From positions 62,001 through 126,000 of the forward strand of contig NZ_BAED01000020.1 of NCBI RefSeq assembly GCF_000241345.1: a stretch of DNA of 64,000 bases. The letters are read 5' to 3'. Origin of the DNA: Gordonia amarae NBRC 15530. GTDB taxonomy: Bacteria; Actinomycetota; Actinomycetes; Mycobacteriales; Mycobacteriaceae. Below, one piece after another: positions 9,502 to 17,682 of the stretch. Made by a program: the position numbers and the translations under genes. Under the pieces are notes generated by a model that was not told the DNA's origin, did not search any database, and worked only from the letters and a program-made list of their open reading frames with translations. Every line of letters begins with the position of its first letter. Position 1 is the stretch's first letter.

Positions 9502-12500
9502 TCAGTACCGCATGGGCGCCGGGCTCCACAGCCCGCTGCGGGTGACGGTCCGCTTGGTGATCTCCGCCTGCTGCGTCACCCCGTCGTACGGGGTGTACCG
9601 CTCCAGCGCGCCCCAGTCGCGGCCGATGTCGCCCGGCAGGTAGGTGGCCAGCGCCGTCGCCTCCTGCGACACCTCCAGCCAGCCGAGCGGACCGCCGCCG
9701 AACGCGTTCTGCCACGCCGACACCGCGGCCGCCAGGTCGGCGCCCGGCTTGATCCGCCACTGCGGGATCTCCGCGACCCCCGCGTGATGGGTGAACGGCC
9801 GCTGGCACGGGAACGCCAGCCCCGACGTCCAGTCCAGATGCACCGGATCCTTGTCGCCGACGATCTGCTGCAGCGTCGACATCTGCGGCACCCGCGGCGG
9901 CGTGAGCGCCACGAACCGGCCGTCGGACAGGTTGTCGTCGACGACGTGCACGCGCACCGCGGTGATGCCGGCGGGCAGGTCGTCGGTCTCGTAGCGCAGG
10001 TTGCGCCACGACGGCCGCGGCCCCGGATCGATCAGGGTGGTCTCGCCGGCCTTGACGAGGGTGTCATCGCGGATGCCGGGGGTGATCGGGGTGGTCGAGT
10101 ATTCGAGCATCACCTCGGGTGTGTCGAACGCACCGGCCACCGACATCGTCAGCAGCGGCCGGTCCCGCCAGCCGTCGGGAAGCTTGTACCAGCCGGTGGT
10201 GAGGCGGGCCGGAACCTGATCGGTCTCCGAGTAGCTGCCCAGTACCGGGGTGGTGGCAGGGTCGAGCCCGAACGGCAGCGCGGTATGGCTGCCGTTGACA
10301 CCGGGGGTGTCGAGGAGCCCGCCGCCGGTGCCGCCCGGATTGGACCGCAGCACGTCGGGGGATGCCTGCGCGTTGCCGGCCAGCACGCCGAGCGAACCCG
10401 ACGAGGCCACCGAATACAGTTCCTCGGGCACCCCGTCGGGGGTGAACCCGTAACTCGCGTCGGTACCCGGGCGCGCGGGACCGCCCGCGAGGGGGTTCTC
10501 CAGCGTGGTGTCGACAGGCTTGAGCATGTCCCGGTTGGGGTCGGTTTCCACCCAGATCTTGTCGGCCATCGCGCACTGCTTGCCGGTGAGCGCGGCCAGG
10601 TTGGACTGCGGCACCGAGAATGACCGGCTCTGGTTGATGCCGGTGAACACAGCGGTGAGCAGCTCGAACACGACGATCGCCAGCGCCAGATAGGCAAGCG
10701 GGGCGCCTGCCACCGAACGCCACACCCGCCGCACGGCCAGCGCGGCCCGGCCGGGTTCGGGTGCGTCGGTGTGCGGGCGCCGCGGGGTGTCGACGCCGAC
10801 GAACGGTTCGCGGAAGTGGAACCACAGCGCGACCAGCAGCAGCACCAGCGCCGCGTACAGGAACGCCTCGTGCAGCATCACCGGGCCGAGTTTGGTCTGC
10901 GCCCAGCCCCACGGCATACCCCACGACGAGTAGTAGTAGTACGAGTTGGGGGAGGCGAACGAGAAACCGCCGACGAACAGCACCAACGCCGCGAACAGGG
11001 TGCGGTTGCGGCGCGAATGCATCGCCGAATGGCTCGCCGCGATCGCCGCGATCGCCGCCAGCGCCGCGCCCAGCCCGGCGAACACCCCGAAGTGATGCGT
11101 CCACTTGGTGGGGGTGAACATCAGGAACACCAGCGACGCGAAGGTGATCCCGACGATGCGCCGCGACGGTCCCAGCGCCGTGCCGGGGATCCGGTTCTTA
11201 CGGATCAGCACCCCCGCCGACACGATCAGCCCCAGGATCATCGCCAGCACCGCGAACCGGCGGGCCAGCGAACCGTCGGCCGAATACGAGAACAAGGCGG
11301 TGTAGCGGCTGATCTCGTCGTACCAGTGCATCGACGGGCCGAGCGCGGTCTTCATCGTGGACGAGTCGGTGAACGAGCGCAGCGTCAGGTCGGAGAACAC
11401 CACGAACAGCACGAACGTGCCGGCGGCCAGGATCGGTGCGAGCAGCGACGCGTACGACCACAGGTCGGCCGGTTTGGGGAAGGCGGGCAGGCTCGTCCGG
11501 CCGGTCGCCTTGCCGTCGGGTTCGGTGTCCGGGCCGTCCGCGTCGGCCGCCGCGGTGCCGTCGGGCTGCGGGCTGCCGGTGATGACACGGGCCCGTTTGA
11601 CGAGCGCGGTGATGATCGGCCGCGCCCCGGCGATCATCGCCGCCACCGCCAGCAGACCGGTCGGCCCGGCGGCCAGGCTGAACGCCCCGAACAGGCAGGC
11701 CAGCGCCGCGGGCAGCAATCGCCCGGTGGCGATGGCCCGCTCCACCGAACACCAGGTGAGCAGCGCGCCCAGGCAGATGATCGGTTCGGGCCGCAGACCG
11801 TTGTTGAACGGGAACCACGAGGCCAGGAACACGAACGCGGCCGTCCACCCGACCACCGGGCGGGTCAGCGCGGCCCGGCCCAGGCGCGGCAGGATCTCGT
11901 GGCTGACGATCAGCCACACGATGATCCCGCAGGCCAGTGCGGGCAGCCGCATCCACGGGCTGGCCACCGAGATCTTGCTGAGCCAGCCGAACACCTCGTA
12001 GTACCAGCCGAACGGTGCCTCGGGCGCCCCGTACCAGCGGAAATAGTTGGCCGTGTAGTCGCTGTCCTGCGCCACCCGCGACATGGTGAGCAGATAACCG
12101 TCGTCGGAGGTGTTGGGGCCGATCATGTGCCACACCAGCAGCGCCCCGATCACCACATAGTCGCGCGGATGCAGCCGCCACCAGCGGGCGGGGAAGATCC
12201 GCCGGTGCCCGCGGCCGTCGGTGGCGTCGAGGGTGGCCAGCGCGCCGAGGGAGACAAGCGTGAGGACGATGCCGATGAGCAGCACCAGCAGCTTCAGCAG
12301 GGTGGGCGAGGTGGAGTAGCGGGAGTCGATGACGACGTGCGCGTCGAGCCGGGTCAGGTCGTCGGCGTCGTCGGCGGTGGGGGCGGCCTGATCCAGGGCG
12401 CGGGTCATCGTGACCCCGTTGAGCGGAGCATAGGCCAGGTCGGCGACACTGCCGGTCAGATCGGTGAACAGGCCGGTCACCTGCGGGCGCTCGTCGGCCG

Positions 12501-13017
12501 GATAGGTGGGGGAGACGCGGGTGGCGGTGGTGCCGGCCAGCGGTTTGCCGTCGGGGCCGTTCATGCCGACGAACTCGGCGCTCACCTCGTCGGCGGTGGC
12601 CCGCACGGTGATGGCGCGGCAGTCCTGGGCGCGCATATCGGCCACGGCGGCCGCGACGATCGGCACGTTGCGGATCACGACCTCGATCGACGTCCCGTTG
12701 CTGCTGCCCGTCTTACGCACCGTCAGGCCGCGCTGTGCCGACTTCTCCGCATCCTTCGGGGTCGTCGACAGCAACACGGTGCCGTCGGGCCCGAGGTGAT
12801 CGATCACCGCACACGGGATGGTCGCCGACATCGTGATCGGCACATAGGCGGTCAGCGGCGCCGACACCGACGTCACCGGACCGGTCGCCGACGGCCAGTG
12901 GATCTCCGCGCTGGTCTGCTTCACCGGCATCAGCGGGGTGGCGAGTGCGAGCACGAAGCCGAGGAGTCCGGTGACGATGGCGAGGAGCTTTGCTCGTCGA
13001 ACTGTCGGCGCTGGCAC
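9502..13017 (-). CDS. embC: EmbC-type arabinosyltransferase
   Basis: 1171 residues, the longest of the four Emb proteins. It has an N-terminal anchor (about 8-30, LATPLMPVKQTS), DDGYLLTMSR with PEAPFGWYYEV, the WMRLP helix start, and a C-terminal domain with LAFPCQRPF. An extra hydrophilic loop of about 45 residues rich in D, G and P (PDGTAAADADGPDTEPDGKA, near 475-500) sits between two membrane segments and accounts for the length. First in the array, it occupies the place of embC, whose mycobacterial product extends lipoarabinomannan; whether this one serves LAM or arabinogalactan cannot be told from sequence. ATG at 13017 follows a 127-bp spacer holding a half palindromic repeat. Confidence 0.87.
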   Translation of the reverse strand: MPAPTVRRAKLLAIVTGLLGFVLALATPLMPVKQTSAEIHWPSATGPVTSVSAPLTAYVPITMSATIPCAVIDHLGPDGTVLLSTTPKDAEKSAQRGLTVRKTGSSNGTSIEVVIRNVPIVAAAVADMRAQDCRAITVRATADEVSAEFVGMNGPDGKPLAGTTATRVSPTYPADERPQVTGLFTDLTGSVADLAYAPLNGVTMTRALDQAAPTADDADDLTRLDAHVVIDSRYSTSPTLLKLLVLLIGIVLTLVSLGALATLDATDGRGHRRIFPARWWRLHPRDYVVIGALLVWHMIGPNTSDDGYLLTMSRVAQDSDYTANYFRWYGAPEAPFGWYYEVFGWLSKISVASPWMRLPALACGIIVWLIVSHEILPRLGRAALTRPVVGWTAAFVFLASWFPFNNGLRPEPIICLGALLTWCSVERAIATGRLLPAALACLFGAFSLAAGPTGLLAVAAMIAGARPIITALVKRARVITGSPQPDGTAAADADGPDTEPDGKATGRTSLPAFPKPADLWSYASLLAPILAAGTFVLFVVFSDLTLRSFTDSSTMKTALGPSMHWYDEISRYTALFSYSADGSLARRFAVLAMILGLIVSAGVLIRKNRIPGTALGPSRRIVGITFASLVFLMFTPTKWTHHFGVFAGLGAALAAIAAIAASHSAMHSRRNRTLFAALVLFVGGFSFASPNSYYYYSSWGMPWGWAQTKLGPVMLHEAFLYAALVLLLVALWFHFREPFVGVDTPRRPHTDAPEPGRAALAVRRVWRSVAGAPLAYLALAIVVFELLTAVFTGINQSRSFSVPQSNLAALTGKQCAMADKIWVETDPNRDMLKPVDTTLENPLAGGPARPGTDASYGFTPDGVPEELYSVASSGSLGVLAGNAQASPDVLRSNPGGTGGGLLDTPGVNGSHTALPFGLDPATTPVLGSYSETDQVPARLTTGWYKLPDGWRDRPLLTMSVAGAFDTPEVMLEYSTTPITPGIRDDTLVKAGETTLIDPGPRPSWRNLRYETDDLPAGITAVRVHVVDDNLSDGRFVALTPPRVPQMSTLQQIVGDKDPVHLDWTSGLAFPCQRPFTHHAGVAEIPQWRIKPGADLAAAVSAWQNAFGGGPLGWLEVSQEATALATYLPGDIGRDWGALERYTPYDGVTQQAEITKRTVTRSGLWSPAPMRY

Positions 13018-13078
13018 AAACAGTGATCGTAGTCGCTGGCTCCCTACTCCCCGGTCAGCCCCGCTGACCTGGCCCCCG

Positions 13079-13144
13079 CTGGTTGAGGTGCGAAGAGGCG
13101 CTGGCCGATTAGTCTCGAAACCCGGCGAGATGACAGTGTCACCG
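13079..13144. repeat. intergenic palindromic repeat, copy 2 (half element)
   Basis: One arm of the dispersed palindrome: CTGGTTGAGGTGCGAAGAGG followed by TCTCGAAACCCGGCGAGATG. The mirror half is missing and the element stops at the aroQ stop codon. It lies between aroQ and embC. Its divergence (GGCCGATTAGT in place of the usual centre) suggests an old, decayed copy. Confidence 0.65.
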
Positions 13145-13603
13145 TCAGCTCACCAGCTCGGCCAGTCTCCTCACCGCGAACTCGTAGCCGCGGATGCCGT
13201 ATCCGGCGACGACGCCCGACGCGATCGGCGACACATAGGAGTGTTGCCGGAACTTCTCCCGCTTGTGCACATTGCTGATGTGCACCTCCATGATCGGCAC
13301 ATCGGGGATCACCAGGGCGTCGGCCAGCGCCACCGAGGTGTGCGTCCAGCCGGCCGGGTTGATGACGATGCCGCTGATCTTGCCGACCGCCTCGTGGATC
13401 GCGTCGATCATCTCGCCCTCGTGGTTGGTCTGCAGCGCCCGCACCCCGAAGCCCAGTTCGGCGGCGGCGCGTTCGGCGAGCTCGACGACGTCGGCGAGGG
13501 TGTCGGTGCCGTACACCTCCGGCTGCCGCATCCCCAGCGTGTTCAGGTTGGGCCCGTTGAGCAGCAGGATCGGCAGGCGAGGCGAATCAGGGGTCTCAGT
13601 CAT
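13145..13603 (-). CDS. aroQ: type II 3-dehydroquinate dehydratase
   Basis: Cytoplasmic enzyme of the shikimate pathway, converting 3-dehydroquinate to 3-dehydroshikimate by the type II mechanism. The 152-residue length matches the family. Near the N terminus is LLNGPNLNTLGMRQPEVYG, containing the conserved Asn and the catalytic loop with Arg26 and Tyr31. QTNHEGEMID follows at about 60, and NPAGWTHTSVAL and VHISNVHKREKFR supply the conserved Asn and His residues. ATG at 13603 was chosen because the reading frame upstream runs into the neighbouring gene. The start lies 16 bp after the stop of the metallo-hydrolase gene, so the two are probably cotranscribed. An aro gene inside an arabinan cluster is a positional oddity. 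Confidence 0.93.
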   Translation of the reverse strand: MTETPDSPRLPILLLNGPNLNTLGMRQPEVYGTDTLADVVELAERAAAELGFGVRALQTNHEGEMIDAIHEAVGKISGIVINPAGWTHTSVALADALVIPDVPIMEVHISNVHKREKFRQHSYVSPIASGVVAGYGIRGYEFAVRRLAELVS

Positions 13604-13619
13604 GGTGACTAGATAACCA

Positions 13620-14381
13620 TCAGTTCTTGAGGGTGAGCGCCCGCTCCGCTGCTTCGGCGACGCTGCCCTGATAGAACGGGCCGTGGCCGGGGAGCAGGGT
13701 GTCGGCGTCGAGGGTGGTGAAGTGTTCGACGGCGCGCCGGTTGGCGGCGGCGTCGTGCTGGAATGCGCCGTGCAGGCACTGCGGTCCGGTGATACGGGAG
13801 ACGTCGTGGCCGCTGACGAGGGCGTCGCCGGAGACCAGCGCCTGACCGGAGGCCACCAGGTAGGCGCTGTGGCCGTCGGTATGTCCGTGCGCGGCAACGG
13901 GTTCCGGACGGCCAGGGAGGTCGAGCGGACCGGTCTCGCCGAATGCCAGCCCCTGCAGGCCCTTGCGGCTGAGCACGCCCAGCGGCAGCACCTTGCTCAT
14001 CCACCGCAGCACCAGCGGCAGGTTGCGCAGCGGGATGCTCGCCAGGGTGGCCGCGTTGGCCTGCTGCAGGTAGTCGCGGCGGGCGTGGGCCACCTCGACC
14101 GGATCCATGTACACGTCGAATCCGTAGCGCTGCTGCAGTTTCACCAGCCCGCCGAGGTGGTCGACGTGGGCGTGGGTGAGCAGCGCGCCGCGAATATCCT
14201 CGGGCCGCCGCCCGATCCGCTCGATCGACTCGACCACCTTGTCGGCCTGGCCCGGATACCCGCCGTCGATGAGGGTCAGGTCGGTACCCTCTTGCAGCAG
14301 AACCCAATTCACCACTCCGGCGTCGACGAGGTAGGCGGTCGACGACCCCGCGTCGACCCGGGACATGGTCAGCTCTTCCAC
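13620..14381 (-). CDS. metallo-beta-lactamase-fold hydrolase
   Basis: Cytoplasmic MBL-fold protein of 253 residues. The zinc-binding signature THAHVDHLGG (HxHxDH) lies near residue 74, with GHTDGHSAYL, SGDALVSG and the late PGHGPFYQG contributing the remaining metal ligands. Closest in look to the broad glyoxalase II/MBL group; substrate unknown. GTG at 14381 was taken as the start because GGAG lies 6 bases upstream; an in-frame ATG at 14366 preceded by GGAAGAG is the alternative. Transcribed toward aroQ with a 16-bp gap, between aftA and the emb genes. Nothing visible ties it to arabinan synthesis. Confidence 0.85.
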   Translation of the reverse strand: MEELTMSRVDAGSSTAYLVDAGVVNWVLLQEGTDLTLIDGGYPGQADKVVESIERIGRRPEDIRGALLTHAHVDHLGGLVKLQQRYGFDVYMDPVEVAHARRDYLQQANAATLASIPLRNLPLVLRWMSKVLPLGVLSRKGLQGLAFGETGPLDLPGRPEPVAAHGHTDGHSAYLVASGQALVSGDALVSGHDVSRITGPQCLHGAFQHDAAANRRAVEHFTTLDADTLLPGHGPFYQGSVAEAAERALTLKN

Positions 14382-14423
14382 GGTTATCTCCTCACTGATT
14401 GTTGCTCCAAAACGCCCCCTCCG

Positions 14424-14536
14424 CCGGTTGAGGTGCGAAGAGCCGCTAGGCGATGAGCCTCGAAACCTCGCAAGCTGACATTGTCGTCTCACGGGGTTTC
14501 GAGGCTCGGTCGCTGGGCGACCTCGCGCCTCAACCG
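14424..14536. repeat. intergenic palindromic repeat, copy 3
   Basis: A complete element between aftA and the MBL gene. Left arm CCGGTTGAGGTGCGAAGAG, inner block GAGCCTCGAAACCTCGCAAG, mirror block CACGGGGTTTCGAGGCTCGG and right arm CTCGCGCCTCAACC. The outer arms pair almost perfectly. Located 20 bp past the aftA stop, so it could act as a terminator or processing hairpin for the dprE1-dprE2-aftA transcript. Confidence 0.8.
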
Positions 14537-14557
14537 ACGGGGTGGGCGACACGGTGA

Positions 14558-16531
14558 TCACTTCCGGACGACGAGCACAAACGGTCCGACGGTGGTGGTG
14601 CGGAAACTCTTGTCGGCGAAGGCCGCCTGGTTGAAGGTGACCGTATACCGCTCGACATTCGGGTCGTTCGGGTAGACGTCCTTGGCCAGCCGCAGCGTGG
14701 GTCCGTCGTCGCCGTGCCGGAACAGGAACACCCGCGGTGCCGGCCACGGCGACTTGTCGAGCTTGGCGATCAGCTCGGCCGAGGTGGCCGCGGTCGCCCA
14801 GTCGGCGATGGTGGCGGCGCGTTTGTCGAAGTCCGCCAACGGATTCGCGTAGTGCGAGGTGAGGCCCTGGAAACCGCGGTACGGGTACACCGACAGGAAT
14901 CCGTAGTCGGCGGTCAGCACGATCGTGTCGCGGGCGGGCATCCCGGTCTGTTCGGCGATGAGCGTGTTGAGCTGCGGGAAGTACGATTCGGCGCCGGCGG
15001 GGCGTTTGTCGGCGCGTACCCCGTTGCCGTCGGTGTCGGTGTAGGCGACGGTGATATCGGTCGACAGATGTCCCGGGATACCTTGCGCCACAGTGATGGC
15101 CGCGGCCACGCCGAGCACACCGACGACGGTGCGCACATCACCGAACTGCCGCACCGCCCACGACCCGAGCTCGGCCGCCGCGAAAATACCTGCGGCGGAA
15201 AGGATCGCGATCAGCACCGGTTCGAGGCGGAACGCCAGCAGGGTGGTGCCGGCGGCGGTCGCCGCCATCGACAGCAGGCAGAACAGGTACACCGCCACCA
15301 CGGCGATACCCAGCGCCATCGCCAGGGTGCGCTGGGAGAACCGCAGCACCAGCCACAGGAAACCGGCCATGGTCAGAGCGCCCACCAGCGACCAGTGGAA
15401 CATCGGCATCGGCAGCCACGACCCGCGTTCGGGCAGGTAGTGGGTCGCCGTTCCGGTGCCGGCGGCCTCGCCCGACACCCGGTCGAGCAGGTACGGCGCC
15501 CACACCGTCAGCGCCACGATCCCTGACACCGCGGCCATCGCCACCAGCCGCACCCCGACGGCACCGACGACCCGCATGCGCGCGGCCCGCACCTCGGCGT
15601 CGGGCCGGGAGCTGTTGCTGGCGGCAAACCAGGCCGACACCGCCAGATACAGCGCCATCAGGCAGGCGACGAATGCGAACAGTCCGGCGTACAGCGTGTA
15701 GAACATCGCGCACACACCCAGGAACAGCCCGGAGGCCAGCACGGCCGCCCAACTGGTCCCGGCGCGCAGCTCGCCCACCACTCCGCCGGCCAGCCGGGAC
15801 CGGCCGCGCAGCGCGTACAGCATCGTCACCAGCAGCGGAGTGCCCAGCAGGATCAGCACCGCCGAGTACGGCTCGGGCGAGGCGTACATCAGCGTTGCCA
15901 CCGTCACCGCCAGCGCGACCGCCGAACCCTTGTCGGTGCCCACCATCCGGTTCCACAGCACCACCGCGATCGCCGCGGCGACGGCCATCGAGATGATCGC
16001 CCACGGCTTGTAGGCCTCCCAGCCGTCGAGGCCACGGGCGGCGGCGAAGCGGCCCCCCCACCAGAACCAGCCCGCCGGATAGTAGGGCGGCAGGTCGGCG
16101 TACGTCATGTCCGACAGCCGCGGCGAATCGGTGAGCCGCGTCAGATACTCGGTGCGGAACTGCTGGTCGACGCTCAGCCCGAACAGGTACAGCTTGGTGG
16201 CGCCCAGCGGCATCCCCAGCGTGACGGTGACCAGGCCCGCGACCCCGATCGTCGACGCCAGCAGCTGCCCGATCGCCGACCGCCCGTACCGGTACAGCAG
16301 GGCCGCCACCACCAGGAACGCGATCGAGAGGACCTGCCCGAGCGTCGTCAGCGACCGCGCCACATTGGACGAGTTGTAGGCGGGCCAGTCGACGGCGCCG
16401 ATCACCTCGAGGCCGGCAAAGGACACCAGCCCGCCGACCACGACGGCCACCACCAGCGCCACCGGCGCCGACACGGGCGACGGTCGGCGGGCGTCGGTGG
16501 GTGCGGGGGCATCGGTGGCTGTAGCGGTCAC
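14558..16531 (-). CDS. aftA: arabinofuranosyltransferase AftA
   Basis: Membrane GT-C enzyme that primes arabinan by adding the first arabinofuranose from decaprenylphosphoryl-arabinose to the galactan chain. 657 residues, near the 643 of the M. tuberculosis protein. At least eleven hydrophobic segments occupy residues 20-480. The loop YADLPPYYPAGWFWWGGR near 150 is the family's conserved periplasmic motif. A soluble C-terminal domain follows. GTG at 16531 was chosen: codons upstream run into the palindromic repeat, and AAGAAGGA precedes this GTG, although unusually close (1 base). GTG about 21 codons downstream is an alternative. It sits directly downstream of dprE2, as in mycobacteria. Confidence 0.92.
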   Translation of the reverse strand: MTATATDAPAPTDARRPSPVSAPVALVVAVVVGGLVSFAGLEVIGAVDWPAYNSSNVARSLTTLGQVLSIAFLVVAALLYRYGRSAIGQLLASTIGVAGLVTVTLGMPLGATKLYLFGLSVDQQFRTEYLTRLTDSPRLSDMTYADLPPYYPAGWFWWGGRFAAARGLDGWEAYKPWAIISMAVAAAIAVVLWNRMVGTDKGSAVALAVTVATLMYASPEPYSAVLILLGTPLLVTMLYALRGRSRLAGGVVGELRAGTSWAAVLASGLFLGVCAMFYTLYAGLFAFVACLMALYLAVSAWFAASNSSRPDAEVRAARMRVVGAVGVRLVAMAAVSGIVALTVWAPYLLDRVSGEAAGTGTATHYLPERGSWLPMPMFHWSLVGALTMAGFLWLVLRFSQRTLAMALGIAVVAVYLFCLLSMAATAAGTTLLAFRLEPVLIAILSAAGIFAAAELGSWAVRQFGDVRTVVGVLGVAAAITVAQGIPGHLSTDITVAYTDTDGNGVRADKRPAGAESYFPQLNTLIAEQTGMPARDTIVLTADYGFLSVYPYRGFQGLTSHYANPLADFDKRAATIADWATAATSAELIAKLDKSPWPAPRVFLFRHGDDGPTLRLAKDVYPNDPNVERYTVTFNQAAFADKSFRTTTVGPFVLVVRK

Positions 16532-16561
16532 GTCCTTCTTTGTAGCAGGCGCCCCCCTACG

Positions 16562-16664
16562 CTGGTTGAGGTGCGAGGAGCGCAAGCGACGAGCCTCGAA
16601 GCCTGGTGAGACGACATTGTCATCTCACCAGGTTTCGAGGCTCGCGGGGCTCGCACCTCAACCG
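16562..16664. repeat. intergenic palindromic repeat, copy 4 (most symmetric)
   Basis: The best-preserved unit. CTGGTTGAGGTGCGAGGAGC leads in, and the centre GGTGAGACGACATTGTCATC continues into CTCACCAGGTTTCGAGGCTC and ends at TCGCACCTCAACC. Nearly the whole 100 bp pairs with itself. It lies between dprE2 and aftA. Both flanking genes are read on the minus strand, so the element would be transcribed as a long hairpin. Confidence 0.85.
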
Positions 16665-16755
16665 GCGGAGGGCTCACTCGGCGGAGGGCTCACTCGGCGG
16701 AGGGTTCAACCGGCGGAGGGGCTCGACCGGTGGAGGGGCTCGACCGGCGGAGGAG
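16663..16755. repeat. 16-17 bp tandem repeat, about 6 units
   Basis: Directly abutting palindrome copy 4 is a run of CGGCGGAGGGCTCACT-type units: two identical units, then CGGCGGAGGGTTCAAC, then two 17-bp units of the CGGCGGAGGGGCTCGAC type, then a partial unit ending 2 bp before the dprE2 stop codon. The CGGCGGAGG core is also the outer flank of palindrome copies 3 and 5, so the array looks like slippage amplification of an element end. Confidence 0.85.
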
Positions 16756-16757
16756 TG

Positions 16758-17519
16758 CTACACCGGCAGCTTGCGGAAGATCGGCCGCGGCACGTGCCGC
16801 AACACCGACATGATGAGCCGGAACGGGGCGGGCGCCCACACGATTTCCTTGCCCTTGTCGGCGGCGGCCACCACCAGCTTGCCCACCTCGTCCTTGTTCA
16901 TGGTGAGCGGGGCCTCGGCGACGTGCGCCGACAGCCGGGTGCGGACCATGCCCGGACGCACTACGAGAACCCGGATGCCGAACTCGCGCAGCGCCTCGCC
17001 CAGGCCCAGGTAGAAGCCGTCGAGGCCGGCCTTGGTGGAGCCGTACACGAAGTTGGAACGGCGCACCCGCTCACCGGCCACCGAGCTCATCGCGATGATC
17101 TGCCCGAACCCCTGCGCGCGCAGCTTCTGGCCCAGCAGCACACCCACCGACACCGCGGCGGTGTAGTTGATGTCGGCCTCGGCGACGGCCAGCTTGTGGT
17201 CCTGCCACGCCTGCTCGTCGTCGCCCTGGATGCCGAACGCGACGATCGACACATCGACGTCGCCACCGGCGAACGCCTTGTCGATGACCTCGGGATGCGT
17301 TTCGGGGGCGCGGGCGTCGAAGTCGATGCGCTCGACCGACGACGCGCCGGCGGACTTCATCTGCTCGACGGCCGCGTCACCGGTCGGGTCGCCGGGGACG
17401 GTGGCCAGCACCACCCGCATCGGCCCTTTCTTCAGGTACTCCTCGGTGATGGCCAGCCCGATCTCCGAGCTGCCGCCCAGGACCAGGATCGATTGGGGAA
17501 CGCCGACGGCGTTGAACAT
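16758..17519 (-). CDS. dprE2: decaprenylphosphoryl-2-keto-ribose reductase DprE2
   Basis: NADH-dependent SDR that completes epimerisation of decaprenylphosphoryl-ribose to decaprenylphosphoryl-arabinose, the only arabinose donor for AftA and Emb enzymes. 253 residues, family length. Visible: the nucleotide-binding loop [10 protein letters not shown] (12-21), the MSSVAG strand end with catalytic Ser, and YGSTKAG with catalytic Tyr and Lys near 158-164. The C-terminal RPMFRKLPV-like tail (here [10 protein letters not shown]) is typical of the DprE2 group. ATG at 17519. It lies between dprE1 and aftA, separated from each by a palindromic repeat, which is unusual because in mycobacteria these genes are tightly packed. 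Confidence 0.95.
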   Translation of the reverse strand: MFNAVGVPQSILVLGGSSEIGLAITEEYLKKGPMRVVLATVPGDPTGDAAVEQMKSAGASSVERIDFDARAPETHPEVIDKAFAGGDVDVSIVAFGIQGDDEQAWQDHKLAVAEADINYTAAVSVGVLLGQKLRAQGFGQIIAMSSVAGERVRRSNFVYGSTKAGLDGFYLGLGEALREFGIRVLVVRPGMVRTRLSAHVAEAPLTMNKDEVGKLVVAAADKGKEIVWAPAPFRLIMSVLRHVPRPIFRKLPV

Positions 17520-17544
17520 GTGACTTGCTCTCTTTCAGTCCGTT

Positions 17545-17660
17545 GCCGGTTGAGGTGTGAGGAGCGCTAGCGACGAGCCTCGAAACCCGGTGAGACGACA
17601 ATGTCATCTCACGAGGTTTCGAGGCTCCTCGCCTAGCGGCTCGTCGCACCTCAACCGGCG
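17545..17660. repeat. intergenic palindromic repeat, copy 5
   Basis: Full-length unit between dprE1 and dprE2. GCCGGTTGAGGTGTGAGGAG at the left, GAGCCTCGAAACCCGGTGAG and CACGAGGTTTCGAGGCTCCT in the middle, and TCGTCGCACCTCAACCGGCG at the right. It also carries the GCTAGCG/CGCCTAGCGGCTC segment seen in copies 1 and 3, which makes a longer inverted pair here. Confidence 0.85.
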
Positions 17661-17682
17661 GAGGGGCGGGGTTGTCATGGTG

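Noticed and set aside
16663-16755. Possible CRISPR array
   Set aside because: Units are contiguous 16-17 bp tandem repeats without unique spacers, and no cas genes are present.
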